Assembly (NCBI GenBank): GCA_013138735.1
Contig: WTCE01000042.1
Location: 1-39,506 of the forward strand
From: Crocinitomix sp.
Lineage (GTDB): Bacteria > Bacteroidota > Bacteroidia > Flavobacteriales_D > Crocinitomicaceae
Direction: 5' to 3'
DNA length: 39,506 nucleotides
Position 1 is the first letter of the stretch, and each line of letters starts with the position of its first letter. The notes below the pieces were generated by a model that saw nothing but the letters and a program-made list of their open reading frames with translations, searched no databases and was not told the origin of the DNA. Positions 25,221 to 32,800 of this stretch are shown in pieces. A program made the position numbers and the translations under genes.

Positions 25221-25856
25221 ATGTTTAGTTTTTTTAAGAAGAAGAAAAGTATTATATCAACCGATAAAATTTGGCGATCAGCTGAAAAAAAGGCGCGTGG
25301 ACTTGGGGTTGACATTGACGCAATTATAGCTGCAGATCAAACTGTTTTCCTTTTCTATTATTTTGAAGACTCTAAAAAATGGATCGAAGCGCTATTAAAA
25401 GCGAAAAAAATCGATTTTGAGGACTTAGATAGAGCAAACCGCGGTACTAAAGTGATACTTGTTCCGGCAGCAGAAATAAACTCATCTGGCAGATTAGTTG
25501 ATGCTTTGAAGAACTTTTCAGATCCGAACAGTTCTCAATTCTTATTCCCTAATCATTATCCAACCCATGATTTTGAAACAGAAATTTTAGAAAAATTAAT
25601 TGATTTGCATGATTCAGTGATTGGTTGCTGTTTTTATATCGCAATGGATGATCCTTTAATGCGCGTTTTTGGATCAGAAAGAATAGTGACGATTATGGAC
25701 AGAATGGGCTATAAAGAAAATGAAGTTATCCAACATAGTATGATTACAAAGTCAATTTCAAATGCGCAGAAAAAAATTGATAAAAATGTTCCAAATGCCT
25801 TGCGTGCTAATTCGCAAGAAGAGTGGTTTAAGGTTAACTTACCAGATGGCACTTAG
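25221..25856 (+). CDS. Cytosolic protein of unknown function
   Basis: This 211-residue protein has no signal peptide. It begins MFSFFKKKKS, a short amphipathic or basic start that might touch the membrane. The body is mixed alpha/beta (AAEKKARGLGVDIDAII-like segment near 20-40, QTVFLFYYFEDSKKWIEAL, ANRGTKVILVPAAEI, FLFPNHYPTHDFETEILEKL, RVFGSERIVTIMDRMG). This looks like a small regulatory or nucleotide-related fold, but no catalytic motif was recognised. It stands alone between minus-strand lipoprotein genes. Confidence 0.6.
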   Translation: MFSFFKKKKSIISTDKIWRSAEKKARGLGVDIDAIIAADQTVFLFYYFEDSKKWIEALLKAKKIDFEDLDRANRGTKVILVPAAEINSSGRLVDALKNFSDPNSSQFLFPNHYPTHDFETEILEKLIDLHDSVIGCCFYIAMDDPLMRVFGSERIVTIMDRMGYKENEVIQHSMITKSISNAQKKIDKNVPNALRANSQEEWFKVNLPDGT

Positions 25857-25873
25857 TTCAGTCCTATTAAGAC

Positions 25874-26362
25874 CTAAATATTAACCTCGCGAAATTTCGT
25901 TTTGGTTTTAGCGGGATAAAAAACTTTCTCAAATCCATTCCAAAATACACTATCTTTTTTTATACCTTCTGCAGAACCAAACTCAATCTTAGATTTTAGA
26001 CGGAGCACTCTAAGTTTCGATCCATTTGCAGAATATGCAGACACTTGCATTTTTATTCGCTTATGATCTCTAAAATCAAGAATCGAATCATATTTAATTT
26101 CGCCATTAAGGTAATATTCGGTGAGTTGATAGAACCATATTTGAGGATTCCCTTCTAATTGGCAAAATTTAGAATTTGAAATTTTATTTCCTAAACTATC
26201 TTCTACTTCATGTCCAGACATGCTCAATTTCCCGAAATATCCTGAGTAATGTGTTACAAAAACACGATCAAAAAATGGGACGCCTTGATTTTGAATTAAT
26301 GAATCAGCATCTTGCCCATATCCAATGGTAGAAATGCAAATAATAAGTAATAAAATTTTCAT
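25874..26362 (-). CDS. Secreted protein of unknown function
   Basis: This 162-residue protein starts MKILLLIICISTIGYGQ, a clean signal peptide. The start at 26362 was chosen because an upstream in-frame ATG (26395) would add eleven residues before the signal. The mature domain has several Tyr/Phe-rich strands (FVTHYSGYFGKLSMSG, QIWFYQLTEYYLNGEIKYDS) and ends in KTKTKFREVNI. The YYLNGEIKYDS motif recalls MORN-type repeats, as in the secreted protein at 17818. It lies 18 bp from the convergent cytosolic gene. Confidence 0.65.
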   Translation of the reverse strand: MKILLLIICISTIGYGQDADSLIQNQGVPFFDRVFVTHYSGYFGKLSMSGHEVEDSLGNKISNSKFCQLEGNPQIWFYQLTEYYLNGEIKYDSILDFRDHKRIKMQVSAYSANGSKLRVLRLKSKIEFGSAEGIKKDSVFWNGFEKVFYPAKTKTKFREVNI

Positions 26363-26415
26363 ATTATATAGATGCATGAAACTAGGAAAAAGCATAAGCT
26401 ATAAACTCTAGTCCA

Positions 26416-26769
26416 TTAATCTCCCAAATCATATTTGTCAACGTGGGCTTGTCCCCAAATATTGTCGGCAACACGGTAAATAACTGTGCAATCCTCCAAT
26501 TCCCCACAAATCGTATCTGGAGTTCCCCAGGCGTAATTGCATGAACCTATTATTTCACCATCCTTATCATAAATTACTCCGCCTGCGTCATACGCATTAA
26601 TTCCGCAACTATAAACAGTTTCATCTTCGTATGTGCATTCCGATATTTCACCATTTTTATATGTTTTGTGCAGTTTTTTTATTGTATTAATGTTGTCGTT
26701 TTTTTTGTTGCAGCTAAATGCCAAAGCCATGAATAAAAAAAGGCTTAGAATGGAAGTTATATTTTTCAT
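26416..26769 (-). CDS. Small lipoprotein, unknown
   Basis: This 117-residue protein has a signal peptide and lipobox LAFSCNKK (Cys20). The mature part has cysteines arranged as ISECTYEDE, SCGINAYD, GSCNYAW, TICGELEDCTV, which suggests several disulfides in a small beta-rich domain with an Asp-rich end (VDKYDLGD). No family was recognised. It lies 53 bp upstream of the secreted protein gene at 25874 on the same strand and may share its transcript. Confidence 0.65.
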   Translation of the reverse strand: MKNITSILSLFLFMALAFSCNKKNDNINTIKKLHKTYKNGEISECTYEDETVYSCGINAYDAGGVIYDKDGEIIGSCNYAWGTPDTICGELEDCTVIYRVADNIWGQAHVDKYDLGD

Positions 26770-27025
26770 ACAAATTGGAATTAATTAGGCGTCCGATTTC
26801 ATTCGGTCTTATTTACTTGATGCAACAAATGAATATAGGGTTGCATTTCGGCTGTGTTTTATTTTAATTAAGTGACGGGTTTTAGCTTAACGCTGCTGAG
26901 CGATTTTATTGTGTTACGAAGCTTAAATATTCGCAACGCATGCCATAAATACAAACTCATTTTCAAGTAATCTGTAACTTTTACCCGATTTACTTTGTTT
27001 TACTATAAACCTAAACCCCATATCA

Positions 27026-27793
27026 ATGTTCAATAAATTAGGATTAACCTTACTTATTACTTTTTGCATCCAGTCAGTTGTTTTCAGTATCGAAAATGAT
27101 TCAACCAAACGAAAAACACAAATTGGATTTGCTGTTGGTGGTGATTATTGCTTTCGTACATTAACGGTTGAAGAAAGTGAGTTTGGAGGCATCAATCATT
27201 ATGAGTTTATGCGCAATATGGGCGGTGAAACGTGGAAGTTTGGTTATCGCTTGCAAGTAGATCTCGTACAGCCATTGTCAAAAAAGTTTAATCTCATAAC
27301 GGGATTAAAATATTCCGAGCGTGGTTATCAGCGCAAAACTGTTCATTGGACGGATGATAAATTGATATATGAAGTCGGGGAAGCAGCTATAAATTTTCAA
27401 ATGACCTATTTAAGCATTCCTTTAAAGCTTGAATTCGAACAAAACCTCAATAAATGCTCCTTTTTTGTGAATGCAGGGCTAGGTTTTGAATATATGATCA
27501 GAAATGCATACAAAGCCAAGATAGATTATTCTGCTGCTACTGAAATTGCGGTTGAGAGGTATCAAAGAACAGAGCGATTGGTGTCTTGGAGTCCAATTAC
27601 TTGGGAAGAAAATCATCACCGCCTCATGGTCAGCGCATTGGGCGAATTGGGCATGGGTATTCCTGTCAAGAACGGCGTTAATTTCCGAATTTCTTCAACT
27701 GCAAATTATAGTCTTACTTCTGTATTTCAATCACCAGTGAACGAAAGACTGTGGTCAATTGGAATTAAAGCTGGATTTAATTTCGATTTGTAA
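27026..27793 (+). CDS. Outer-membrane beta-barrel protein (PorT-like family)
   Basis: This 255-residue protein has a signal peptide (about 1-19, ending SVVFS) and a series of alternating beta strands (RKTQIGFAVGGDYCFRTL, FGYRLQVDLVQPLSKKFNLI, GLKYSERGYQRKTVHW, MTYLSIPLKLEFEQNL, CSFFVNAGLGFEYMI, INVGIPVKNGVNFRISS-like region). It ends in GIKAGFNFDL. This is the layout of small 8-10-strand outer-membrane barrels of the PorT/OmpW-like type in Bacteroidota. Function unknown. A near-consensus box TTACTTTG sits about 35 bp upstream. It converges with the RNA ligase gene. Confidence 0.8.
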   Translation: MFNKLGLTLLITFCIQSVVFSIENDSTKRKTQIGFAVGGDYCFRTLTVEESEFGGINHYEFMRNMGGETWKFGYRLQVDLVQPLSKKFNLITGLKYSERGYQRKTVHWTDDKLIYEVGEAAINFQMTYLSIPLKLEFEQNLNKCSFFVNAGLGFEYMIRNAYKAKIDYSAATEIAVERYQRTERLVSWSPITWEENHHRLMVSALGELGMGIPVKNGVNFRISSTANYSLTSVFQSPVNERLWSIGIKAGFNFDL

Positions 27794-27819
27794 ATTTTGT
27801 CCAAAGCCCATTTCAATAC

Positions 27820-28815
27820 CTACTTTTGAAGCGCAATTTTAACCAAATGAGCAGCCTTTCTAGAAAAAGACTTCGTAATAACTTTTACTTCTTTCTTTTC
27901 TAATTCAGACAAATGCTCCTGGTAATCTTTGGTAAAATCTTCCACAATATCTTTATTAAAAAGCCCAACGAGTTTTCCGAAATCTTGAAACGAAACTTCG
28001 CCTATTTTACTTAAAACGTTATTGAGCCTATTCTCAGTTACATAAGTTGCGATTGCTTCTTGCAGTTTTATTACTTTTTCAGATGGTAAATCTTGCTGCT
28101 TAATCACTTTATTGAAACGGGTATTTTCTGCCCATTTTTCGTTTTTGTTTTTTAGTATTACGCGAGAATCGTTCCCGAAAAATAGCGGCGTAATAGGTTT
28201 AATTACCACCCCTTCACAAACGTTTGGTACAATTTCCGGTAAATCAAATGCCTTTGGAATTGTTGACTCAAAATCATTTGGAAAGTTTAAACAATCGGTT
28301 AAACTGCCTTTAAATAAAGTTTTTGCATAAAAAACGTCATGCTTTTCAAAAAGCCGCGCAGATTCATCAACCGATAAATAATCAGTCGTATTAATGAGAA
28401 TATCAAAAGCGAAAAAAAGGTTGTTAGGGCTATAATAAATACCTTTCTGAACTTTAGTCGCCATTTTATTTCTAGCAACATCTTGATGCGGATAAGCACC
28501 GCCAATGATTTCACCAAAAACGGTGATTTGATTCAAATTTTTGTCCGCAGTTTTTAATTCATTCCAAATAGCCTTAATTTTTGGAGCAAGATCAATAAGT
28601 AGCACATCATGCTTATAAAATATTTCACCTTCATCAAGCAGTCCTGAACGTTTGGCTGTAGCAATAGTATCACCATCCATTGTCCAAAAACTAACATTAG
28701 CACCATGCGCTTTTTCTTGCACGGCATAAGTGTGCTCTGCAAATTCGTGCAATTTGATTTGATTCAAAACTTCTTCGCGATAAGTGTTTTCTATTGAATT
28801 GTATTTCTTAAACAT
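27820..28815 (-). CDS. RNA ligase, T4 Rnl2 type
   Basis: This 331-residue protein carries the nucleotidyltransferase motifs of Rnl2-type ATP-dependent RNA ligases: motif I QEKAHGANVSF with the adenylated lysine predicted as Lys35; motif III-like VFGEIIGGAYP; IIIa-like YYSPNNLFFAFDIL; motif IV CEGVVIKP; and motif V VILKNKNEKWAE. T4 Rnl2 itself is of nearly identical length with its active lysine also at 35, so the C-terminal specificity domain is probably present too. Such enzymes seal 3'-OH/5'-phosphate nicks in double-stranded RNA. No kinase-phosphatase or other repair partner is adjacent. The gene is divergent from the pseudo-protease gene and convergent with the barrel gene; a phage origin is possible. 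Confidence 0.88.
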   Translation of the reverse strand: MFKKYNSIENTYREEVLNQIKLHEFAEHTYAVQEKAHGANVSFWTMDGDTIATAKRSGLLDEGEIFYKHDVLLIDLAPKIKAIWNELKTADKNLNQITVFGEIIGGAYPHQDVARNKMATKVQKGIYYSPNNLFFAFDILINTTDYLSVDESARLFEKHDVFYAKTLFKGSLTDCLNFPNDFESTIPKAFDLPEIVPNVCEGVVIKPITPLFFGNDSRVILKNKNEKWAENTRFNKVIKQQDLPSEKVIKLQEAIATYVTENRLNNVLSKIGEVSFQDFGKLVGLFNKDIVEDFTKDYQEHLSELEKKEVKVITKSFSRKAAHLVKIALQK

Positions 28816-28997
28816 GATAATTTAATTGTGATTTTTTAAGACGCCTATAGATTCTCAACGTTGCCTTTAAAGAACTTATTCCGCCCGAATTGGGTTAAAA
28901 ACTCGTATCGCATTGTAAATCGTTTCATTGTGATGAAAATTAGTTTAAATTTGAATCTTGTCAATTTAAAAATAGATAAAAAAAGAAGGCTTAAATA

Positions 28998-29858
28998 ATG
29001 GGATTAAATATTTTCTACTTCTTGTTAATGTACACGGGATATCTTTTTCTGTACAACCTATCTATGTTTATACTAGCGCGGTTCTATGGAGTTCAAGTTG
29101 AGAAATTTTATATCTGGTTTGACACTTGGTTTCGTGTTTTTCGATTTAAAATAGGACAGACTGAATATGGGCTGGGTTGGCTTCCTTTAGGCGGATACAT
29201 CAAGATTTCAGGAATGGTTTTAGAAGAAGGTGAGCAACTTGAAACATTTCATTTTAAAGCCATTTCACCGATTAAGCAAATCTTCACAATATTGGCTGGT
29301 CCTGTCATCTGTTTAATTATTGGCGTTTATGTTTACATGTTGAAATTAGATGCAATTCCTTCAAATTATTATGTTTATACTATTGGTTTCTTTTTATCAA
29401 TTTTAGTTGTATTGATCATTTATGGTCAAATTGCTGCACGCATACTCTTAAAAAAATCAGACCATTCAAAAACAAATATAGATACAAAAGTAGCGATCAT
29501 GTCATGGGTTTTTATAGCTGTATTGCTGCTAATCTCCATTTTCTACATCCAAGCATTAACTCCGTTTTTTGATGAATTGAAAGCAATGTTTAACGGTGAG
29601 CAAGAGCTCTCATTTTCCAGCTTAAATAAAGACAGTTGGTATACGATCATAGCTTTTTTTGGTGTGTGGTTTTATCTTTCAAACATACTTCCATTGGGCG
29701 GCTTAAATGGCTCTTTGGTGGTCTCATCATTATACCAAGCTGTTACGGGTGAACAAATTCCTGATAAACTGACAATGTATTATCGTTTAATTACTCTCCC
29801 AATAATAATGGGCGTATATATTTATTTGCTGTATTTGCTGTATTTGCTCTTTTTTTAA
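28998..29858 (+). CDS. Catalytically dead-looking M50 (site-2 protease/RseP-like) membrane protein
   Basis: This 286-residue polytopic membrane protein has first helix (about 1-28), VEKFYIWFDTWFRVFRFKIG, then TEYGLGWLPLGGYIKISGM. These match the region following the HExxH helix of Bacteroidota RseP-type site-2 proteases, which read 'VEKFYLFFDPWFSLF ... GIGWLPLGGYVKISGM'. In the position of the zinc motif HExxH the sequence is YNLSM (residues 19-23), and the C-terminal LDG aspartate motif is LNG (Asn237), so all predicted zinc ligands and the catalytic Glu are missing. Five to six helices follow; no PDZ domain is present. It is therefore probably a non-proteolytic homologue. Cytoplasmic membrane. 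Confidence 0.85.
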   Translation: MGLNIFYFLLMYTGYLFLYNLSMFILARFYGVQVEKFYIWFDTWFRVFRFKIGQTEYGLGWLPLGGYIKISGMVLEEGEQLETFHFKAISPIKQIFTILAGPVICLIIGVYVYMLKLDAIPSNYYVYTIGFFLSILVVLIIYGQIAARILLKKSDHSKTNIDTKVAIMSWVFIAVLLLISIFYIQALTPFFDELKAMFNGEQELSFSSLNKDSWYTIIAFFGVWFYLSNILPLGGLNGSLVVSSLYQAVTGEQIPDKLTMYYRLITLPIIMGVYIYLLYLLYLLFF

Positions 29859-29998
29859 GCGGGGATACGTCGAAAATAGGTGGGTTTTAAGACACAGTTT
29901 TGTTTTAAATACGCATTACCGAATACGTTCCCGTTATAATTGATTCATTAATAGGTGTTTACGTTGAATTAAAAATTTCCAATTCCTACCACTAACTA

Positions 29999-30030
29999 TT
30001 TGCATAAATTGCTGGAAAACACTATCTTTG
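29999..30030 (+). promoter_or_regulatory. rpsA promoter
   Basis: TTTG at 29999-30002, a 20-bp spacer and TATCTTTG at 30023-30030 match the Bacteroidota consensus exactly. Transcription should begin near 30037, leaving a leader of about 90 nt before the rpsA start codon. Confidence 0.8.
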
Positions 30031-30034
30031 CAGC

Positions 30035-30107
30035 CCGTTTAACGGTAAACGGACCGATTCCTGATCGGAACTTTATTTATAACCTCTCAATAATCAGGCA
30101 ATTGAGA
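30035..30107 (+). ncRNA. Structured 5' leader of rpsA, candidate autoregulatory RNA
   Basis: Three hairpins can be drawn: CCGTTTA/TAAACGG (30035-30041 with 30046-30052, loop ACGG); CCGAT/ATCGG (30054-30058 with 30064-30068, loop TCCTG); and TCTCAAT/ATTGAGA (30085-30091 with 30101-30107, loop of 9). The loop of hairpin 2 contains CCTG, complementary to CAGG in the loop of hairpin 3. Over 30060-30065 and 30093-30098 the complementarity extends to six bases (CCTGAT/ATCAGG), allowing a kissing loop or an alternative pairing. Ribosomal protein S1 is known to control its own translation through leader structure in some bacteria; a similar role here is inference. Confidence 0.5.
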
Positions 30108-30126
30108 TACAAAAATTAATGCCAAA

Positions 30127-32124
30127 ATGGCTGAAGAAAAAACAAACAAAGAAGAAGTTTCTGAAGAAGCAACTGCAAAAGTTGAAGAAACTGTTGAAGC
30201 GACAACTGAAGCAGTAGTAGAAGAAACTGTAGAAGCTGTGGTTGAAGAAACCGTAGAAGCAGTAGTTGAAGCAGCACCAGTTGCAGAAGCGAAAGTTGAA
30301 AAAGTAGACGTTAAAGCTGAAGCTCCGGCAGAAGCACCTGTTGAAAAAGAATTCGATTGGTACGCTTACGAAAACGACGGACACAGTCCTGCAGAGATTG
30401 CAGAAATGACTGAAATCTATGACGGAACCTTGAATTCAATTCAGGAAAAAGAAGTTATTGATGGAAAAGTTATCATGTTAACACAAAAAGAAGTTGTAGT
30501 GAATGTAAACTACAAATCAGAAGGTGTTATTGCGATTAACGAATTCAGATACAACCCAGAATTAGCGGTTGGTGATACTGTTGAGGTATTTGTTGAACAA
30601 TTAGAAGACAAATATGGACAATTAGTATTGTCTCACAGAACGGCACGTACGCACAGAGCTTGGCAACGAGTAAATGACGTATTGAAAACAGGAGAAATCA
30701 TTACAGGTTTTGTTAAATGCAGAACTAAAGGTGGCTTAATTGTTGACGTATTTGGAATTGAGGCATTCTTGCCAGGTTCTCAAATTGATGTGAAACCAAT
30801 CCGTGATTACGATCAGTTTGTAGGAAAGAACATGGAGTTCAAAGTTGTTAAAATCAACCACGAATTTAAAAATGTTGTTGTTTCTCACAAAGCGCTTATC
30901 GAAGCTGAGTTGGAAGAGCAAAAGAAACAAATTATCGGTGGTCTTGAAAAAGGTCAAGTATTGGAAGGAACTGTTAAAAACATTACATCTTACGGAGTCT
31001 TTATTGACTTAGGTGGTGTTGATGGTTTAATTCACATTACTGATCTATCTTGGGGTAGAGTTAATCACCCAGAAGAGATTGTATCATTGGACGAGAAGAT
31101 CAATGTTGTAATTTTAGACTTTGATGATAACAAGAAAAGAATTGCACTAGGATTGAAACAATTACAACCACATCCATGGGATGCGTTGGATGATTCAACA
31201 AACGTTGGTGACAAAGTAAAAGGTAAAGTTGTTGTAATCGCTGATTACGGTGCATTTATCGAGATTGCTGCTGGTGTTGAAGGATTAATTCACGTTTCTG
31301 AAATGTCATGGTCTCAGCACTTAAGAACTGCACAAGACTTTATGAAAGTTGGAGATGAGGTTGAAGCGGTTGTTTTAACTTTAGATAGAGAAGAGCGCAA
31401 GATGTCATTAGGTATTAAGCAATTAATGCCAGATCCTTGGGCTGATATCGAAACTAAATACCCAGTAGAATCTAAGCACAATGCAGTGGTTAGAAACTTT
31501 ACTAACTTCGGTGTATTTGTTGAATTAGAAGAAGGAGTTGATGGATTAATTCATATTTCTGACCTTTCTTGGTCTAAGAAAGTGAAGCACCCATCTGAAT
31601 TCTGTAAAGTTGGAGATAAATTAGATGTTGTCGTTCTTGAATTAGATCGTGAAAACAGAAGAATTTCTCTAGGACATAAACAATTGGAAGAAAATCCATG
31701 GGATGTGTTCGAAACAACTTTCGCTGAAGGTTCAACACACCAAGGAACAATTATTGAAGAGAAAAAAGACAAAGCTGCAATCGTATCTTTACCTTACGGT
31801 GTTGAAGGAATCTGTCCTAAGAAACATTTAAGAAAAGAAGACGGTACAAATGCTGTTGCTGAAGAAACACTTGAGTTTAAAGTGATTGAATTCAACAAAG
31901 ATGCACGCAAAATTGTTGTTTCTCATACAAGAATGTTCGAAGCTGGTGAAGATAGACCTTCTACTTCTACAACGAAGAAGAAAGCTACTACAACTGGTGG
32001 TGGAAACAAAGGCGGCGGAAACAAAGCTGTTAATGCAATCAATAGTTCAAACGAAAAAGCCACTTTAGGTGATTTGGATGCACTATCAGCATTAAAGTCT
32101 GAAATGGAAAAAGGAGAGAAGTAA
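30127..32124 (+). CDS. rpsA: 30S ribosomal protein S1
   Basis: This 665-residue protein has six S1 RNA-binding (OB-fold) domains after an N-terminal extension. Domains 3-5 are plainest: VLEGTVKNITSYGVFIDLGG with GLIHITDLSWGRVNHPEEIV; KGKVVVIADYGAFIEIAAGV with GLIHVSEMSWSQHLRTAQDF; and NAVVRNFTNFGVFVELEEGV with GLIHISDLSWSKKVKHPSEF, each ending in a (R)R(I/K)(A/S)LG-type motif. The first 70 residues are an unusual Glu/Val/Ala-rich tail with the repeating EETVEAVV, followed by EFDWYAYENDG. The C terminus carries a Gly-rich tail (TTTGGGNKGGGNK). S1 binds mRNA on the 30S subunit, which matters in a genome that largely lacks Shine-Dalgarno sites. Own promoter, leader and terminator flank it. Confidence 0.97.
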   Translation: MAEEKTNKEEVSEEATAKVEETVEATTEAVVEETVEAVVEETVEAVVEAAPVAEAKVEKVDVKAEAPAEAPVEKEFDWYAYENDGHSPAEIAEMTEIYDGTLNSIQEKEVIDGKVIMLTQKEVVVNVNYKSEGVIAINEFRYNPELAVGDTVEVFVEQLEDKYGQLVLSHRTARTHRAWQRVNDVLKTGEIITGFVKCRTKGGLIVDVFGIEAFLPGSQIDVKPIRDYDQFVGKNMEFKVVKINHEFKNVVVSHKALIEAELEEQKKQIIGGLEKGQVLEGTVKNITSYGVFIDLGGVDGLIHITDLSWGRVNHPEEIVSLDEKINVVILDFDDNKKRIALGLKQLQPHPWDALDDSTNVGDKVKGKVVVIADYGAFIEIAAGVEGLIHVSEMSWSQHLRTAQDFMKVGDEVEAVVLTLDREERKMSLGIKQLMPDPWADIETKYPVESKHNAVVRNFTNFGVFVELEEGVDGLIHISDLSWSKKVKHPSEFCKVGDKLDVVVLELDRENRRISLGHKQLEENPWDVFETTFAEGSTHQGTIIEEKKDKAAIVSLPYGVEGICPKKHLRKEDGTNAVAEETLEFKVIEFNKDARKIVVSHTRMFEAGEDRPSTSTTKKKATTTGGGNKGGGNKAVNAINSSNEKATLGDLDALSALKSEMEKGEK

Positions 32125-32152
32125 GAAACTCGAATTTTTAAACTATACTAAG

Positions 32153-32187
32153 TCCCGTCGTTCATTTTGATCGACGGGATTTTTTTT
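32153..32187 (+). terminator. Rho-independent terminator of rpsA
   Basis: TCCCGTCG (32153-32160) pairs perfectly with CGACGGGA (32172-32179) around an 11-base loop and is followed by an eight-T run (32180-32187). It starts 29 bp after the rpsA stop codon. It is the strongest terminator in the window. Confidence 0.92.
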
Positions 32188-32204
32188 ACCCAAATCCAAA
32201 ACCT

Positions 32205-32238
32205 TTTGATTGAGAATAGGATGGAAGATTTATATTTG
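32205..32238 (+). promoter_or_regulatory. Promoter of the GCTDP lipoprotein gene
   Basis: TTTG at 32205-32208 and TATATTTG at 32231-32238 match the -33 and -7 consensus with a 22-bp spacer, slightly longer than typical. The start codon at 32274 is 36 bp beyond. Confidence 0.5.
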
Positions 32239-32273
32239 ATTGGAATTTTTTAAAAAAGCATTAAATTTATAAC

Positions 32274-32711
32274 ATGAAACTTAGAATATTAGTAATGTGT
32301 TTGTCCGTTGTACTTCTTGCTGGAAGTTGCAAAAAAACACCAGGGTGCACAGATCCTGCAGCAGTCAATTATGATAAAGCTGCAAATGAGGATGACGGTT
32401 CATGCGAATTGAGTTATACTGAGGATATCTCCTTTTGGTTTAATGAGAGTAGATCAACAACGTATCTTTCAGCCGGTGTTGTCAGTTTAACAGTCTATTT
32501 AGATGATGTTTCGGTCGGAACAATTGATCCAAACGAATGGGCGATTGGACCAGAGTGTTTTGGCGAAAATAGATTGACGATAACTTATGATATGGGTCTG
32601 GAAACGTCTAAAAACGTTGAGTGTATCATCCGTGATCAAAGCGGTGTGTCACGCTTTAATAAGAATTTAACGGTTGATGCCAACGAATGCCAAAGTGTAC
32701 AATTGCTTTAA
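32274..32711 (+). CDS. Lipoprotein with GCTDP...DDGSC motif
   Basis: This 145-residue protein has a lipobox AGSCKK (Cys19). Immediately after it comes GCTDPAAVNYDKAANEDD and GSCE, a well-known Cys-flanked calcium-binding-like motif (CTDP-x-A-x-NY...DDGSC) found in many marine Bacteroidota surface proteins. The remainder (YTEDISFWFNESRS, AGVVSLTVYLDDVSVGTID, GLETSKNVECIIRDQSG) is a single beta-rich domain. It is an anchored envelope protein of unknown partner. It follows the rpsA terminator with its own promoter. Confidence 0.78.
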   Translation: MKLRILVMCLSVVLLAGSCKKTPGCTDPAAVNYDKAANEDDGSCELSYTEDISFWFNESRSTTYLSAGVVSLTVYLDDVSVGTIDPNEWAIGPECFGENRLTITYDMGLETSKNVECIIRDQSGVSRFNKNLTVDANECQSVQLL

Positions 32712-32800
32712 TAAAATGTGAAATGAAAAGGCTTGCAATAAGCAATTCAAATTATTTTTTATATCAAGGTTACTTTACGTAAAACCCAACATTAATAAGC

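Noticed and set aside
28845-28928. 27-codon frame in the RNA ligase leader
   Set aside because: Single copy, no conserved partner in the window, and no start context; too weak to call, though listed in the finding on the divergent region.
30119-30217. Lys-rich upstream frame overlapping the rpsA start (MPKWLKKK...)
   Set aside because: It is the out-of-frame reading of the GAA-rich N-terminal codons of rpsA, with no independent support; noted only because it overlaps the start.
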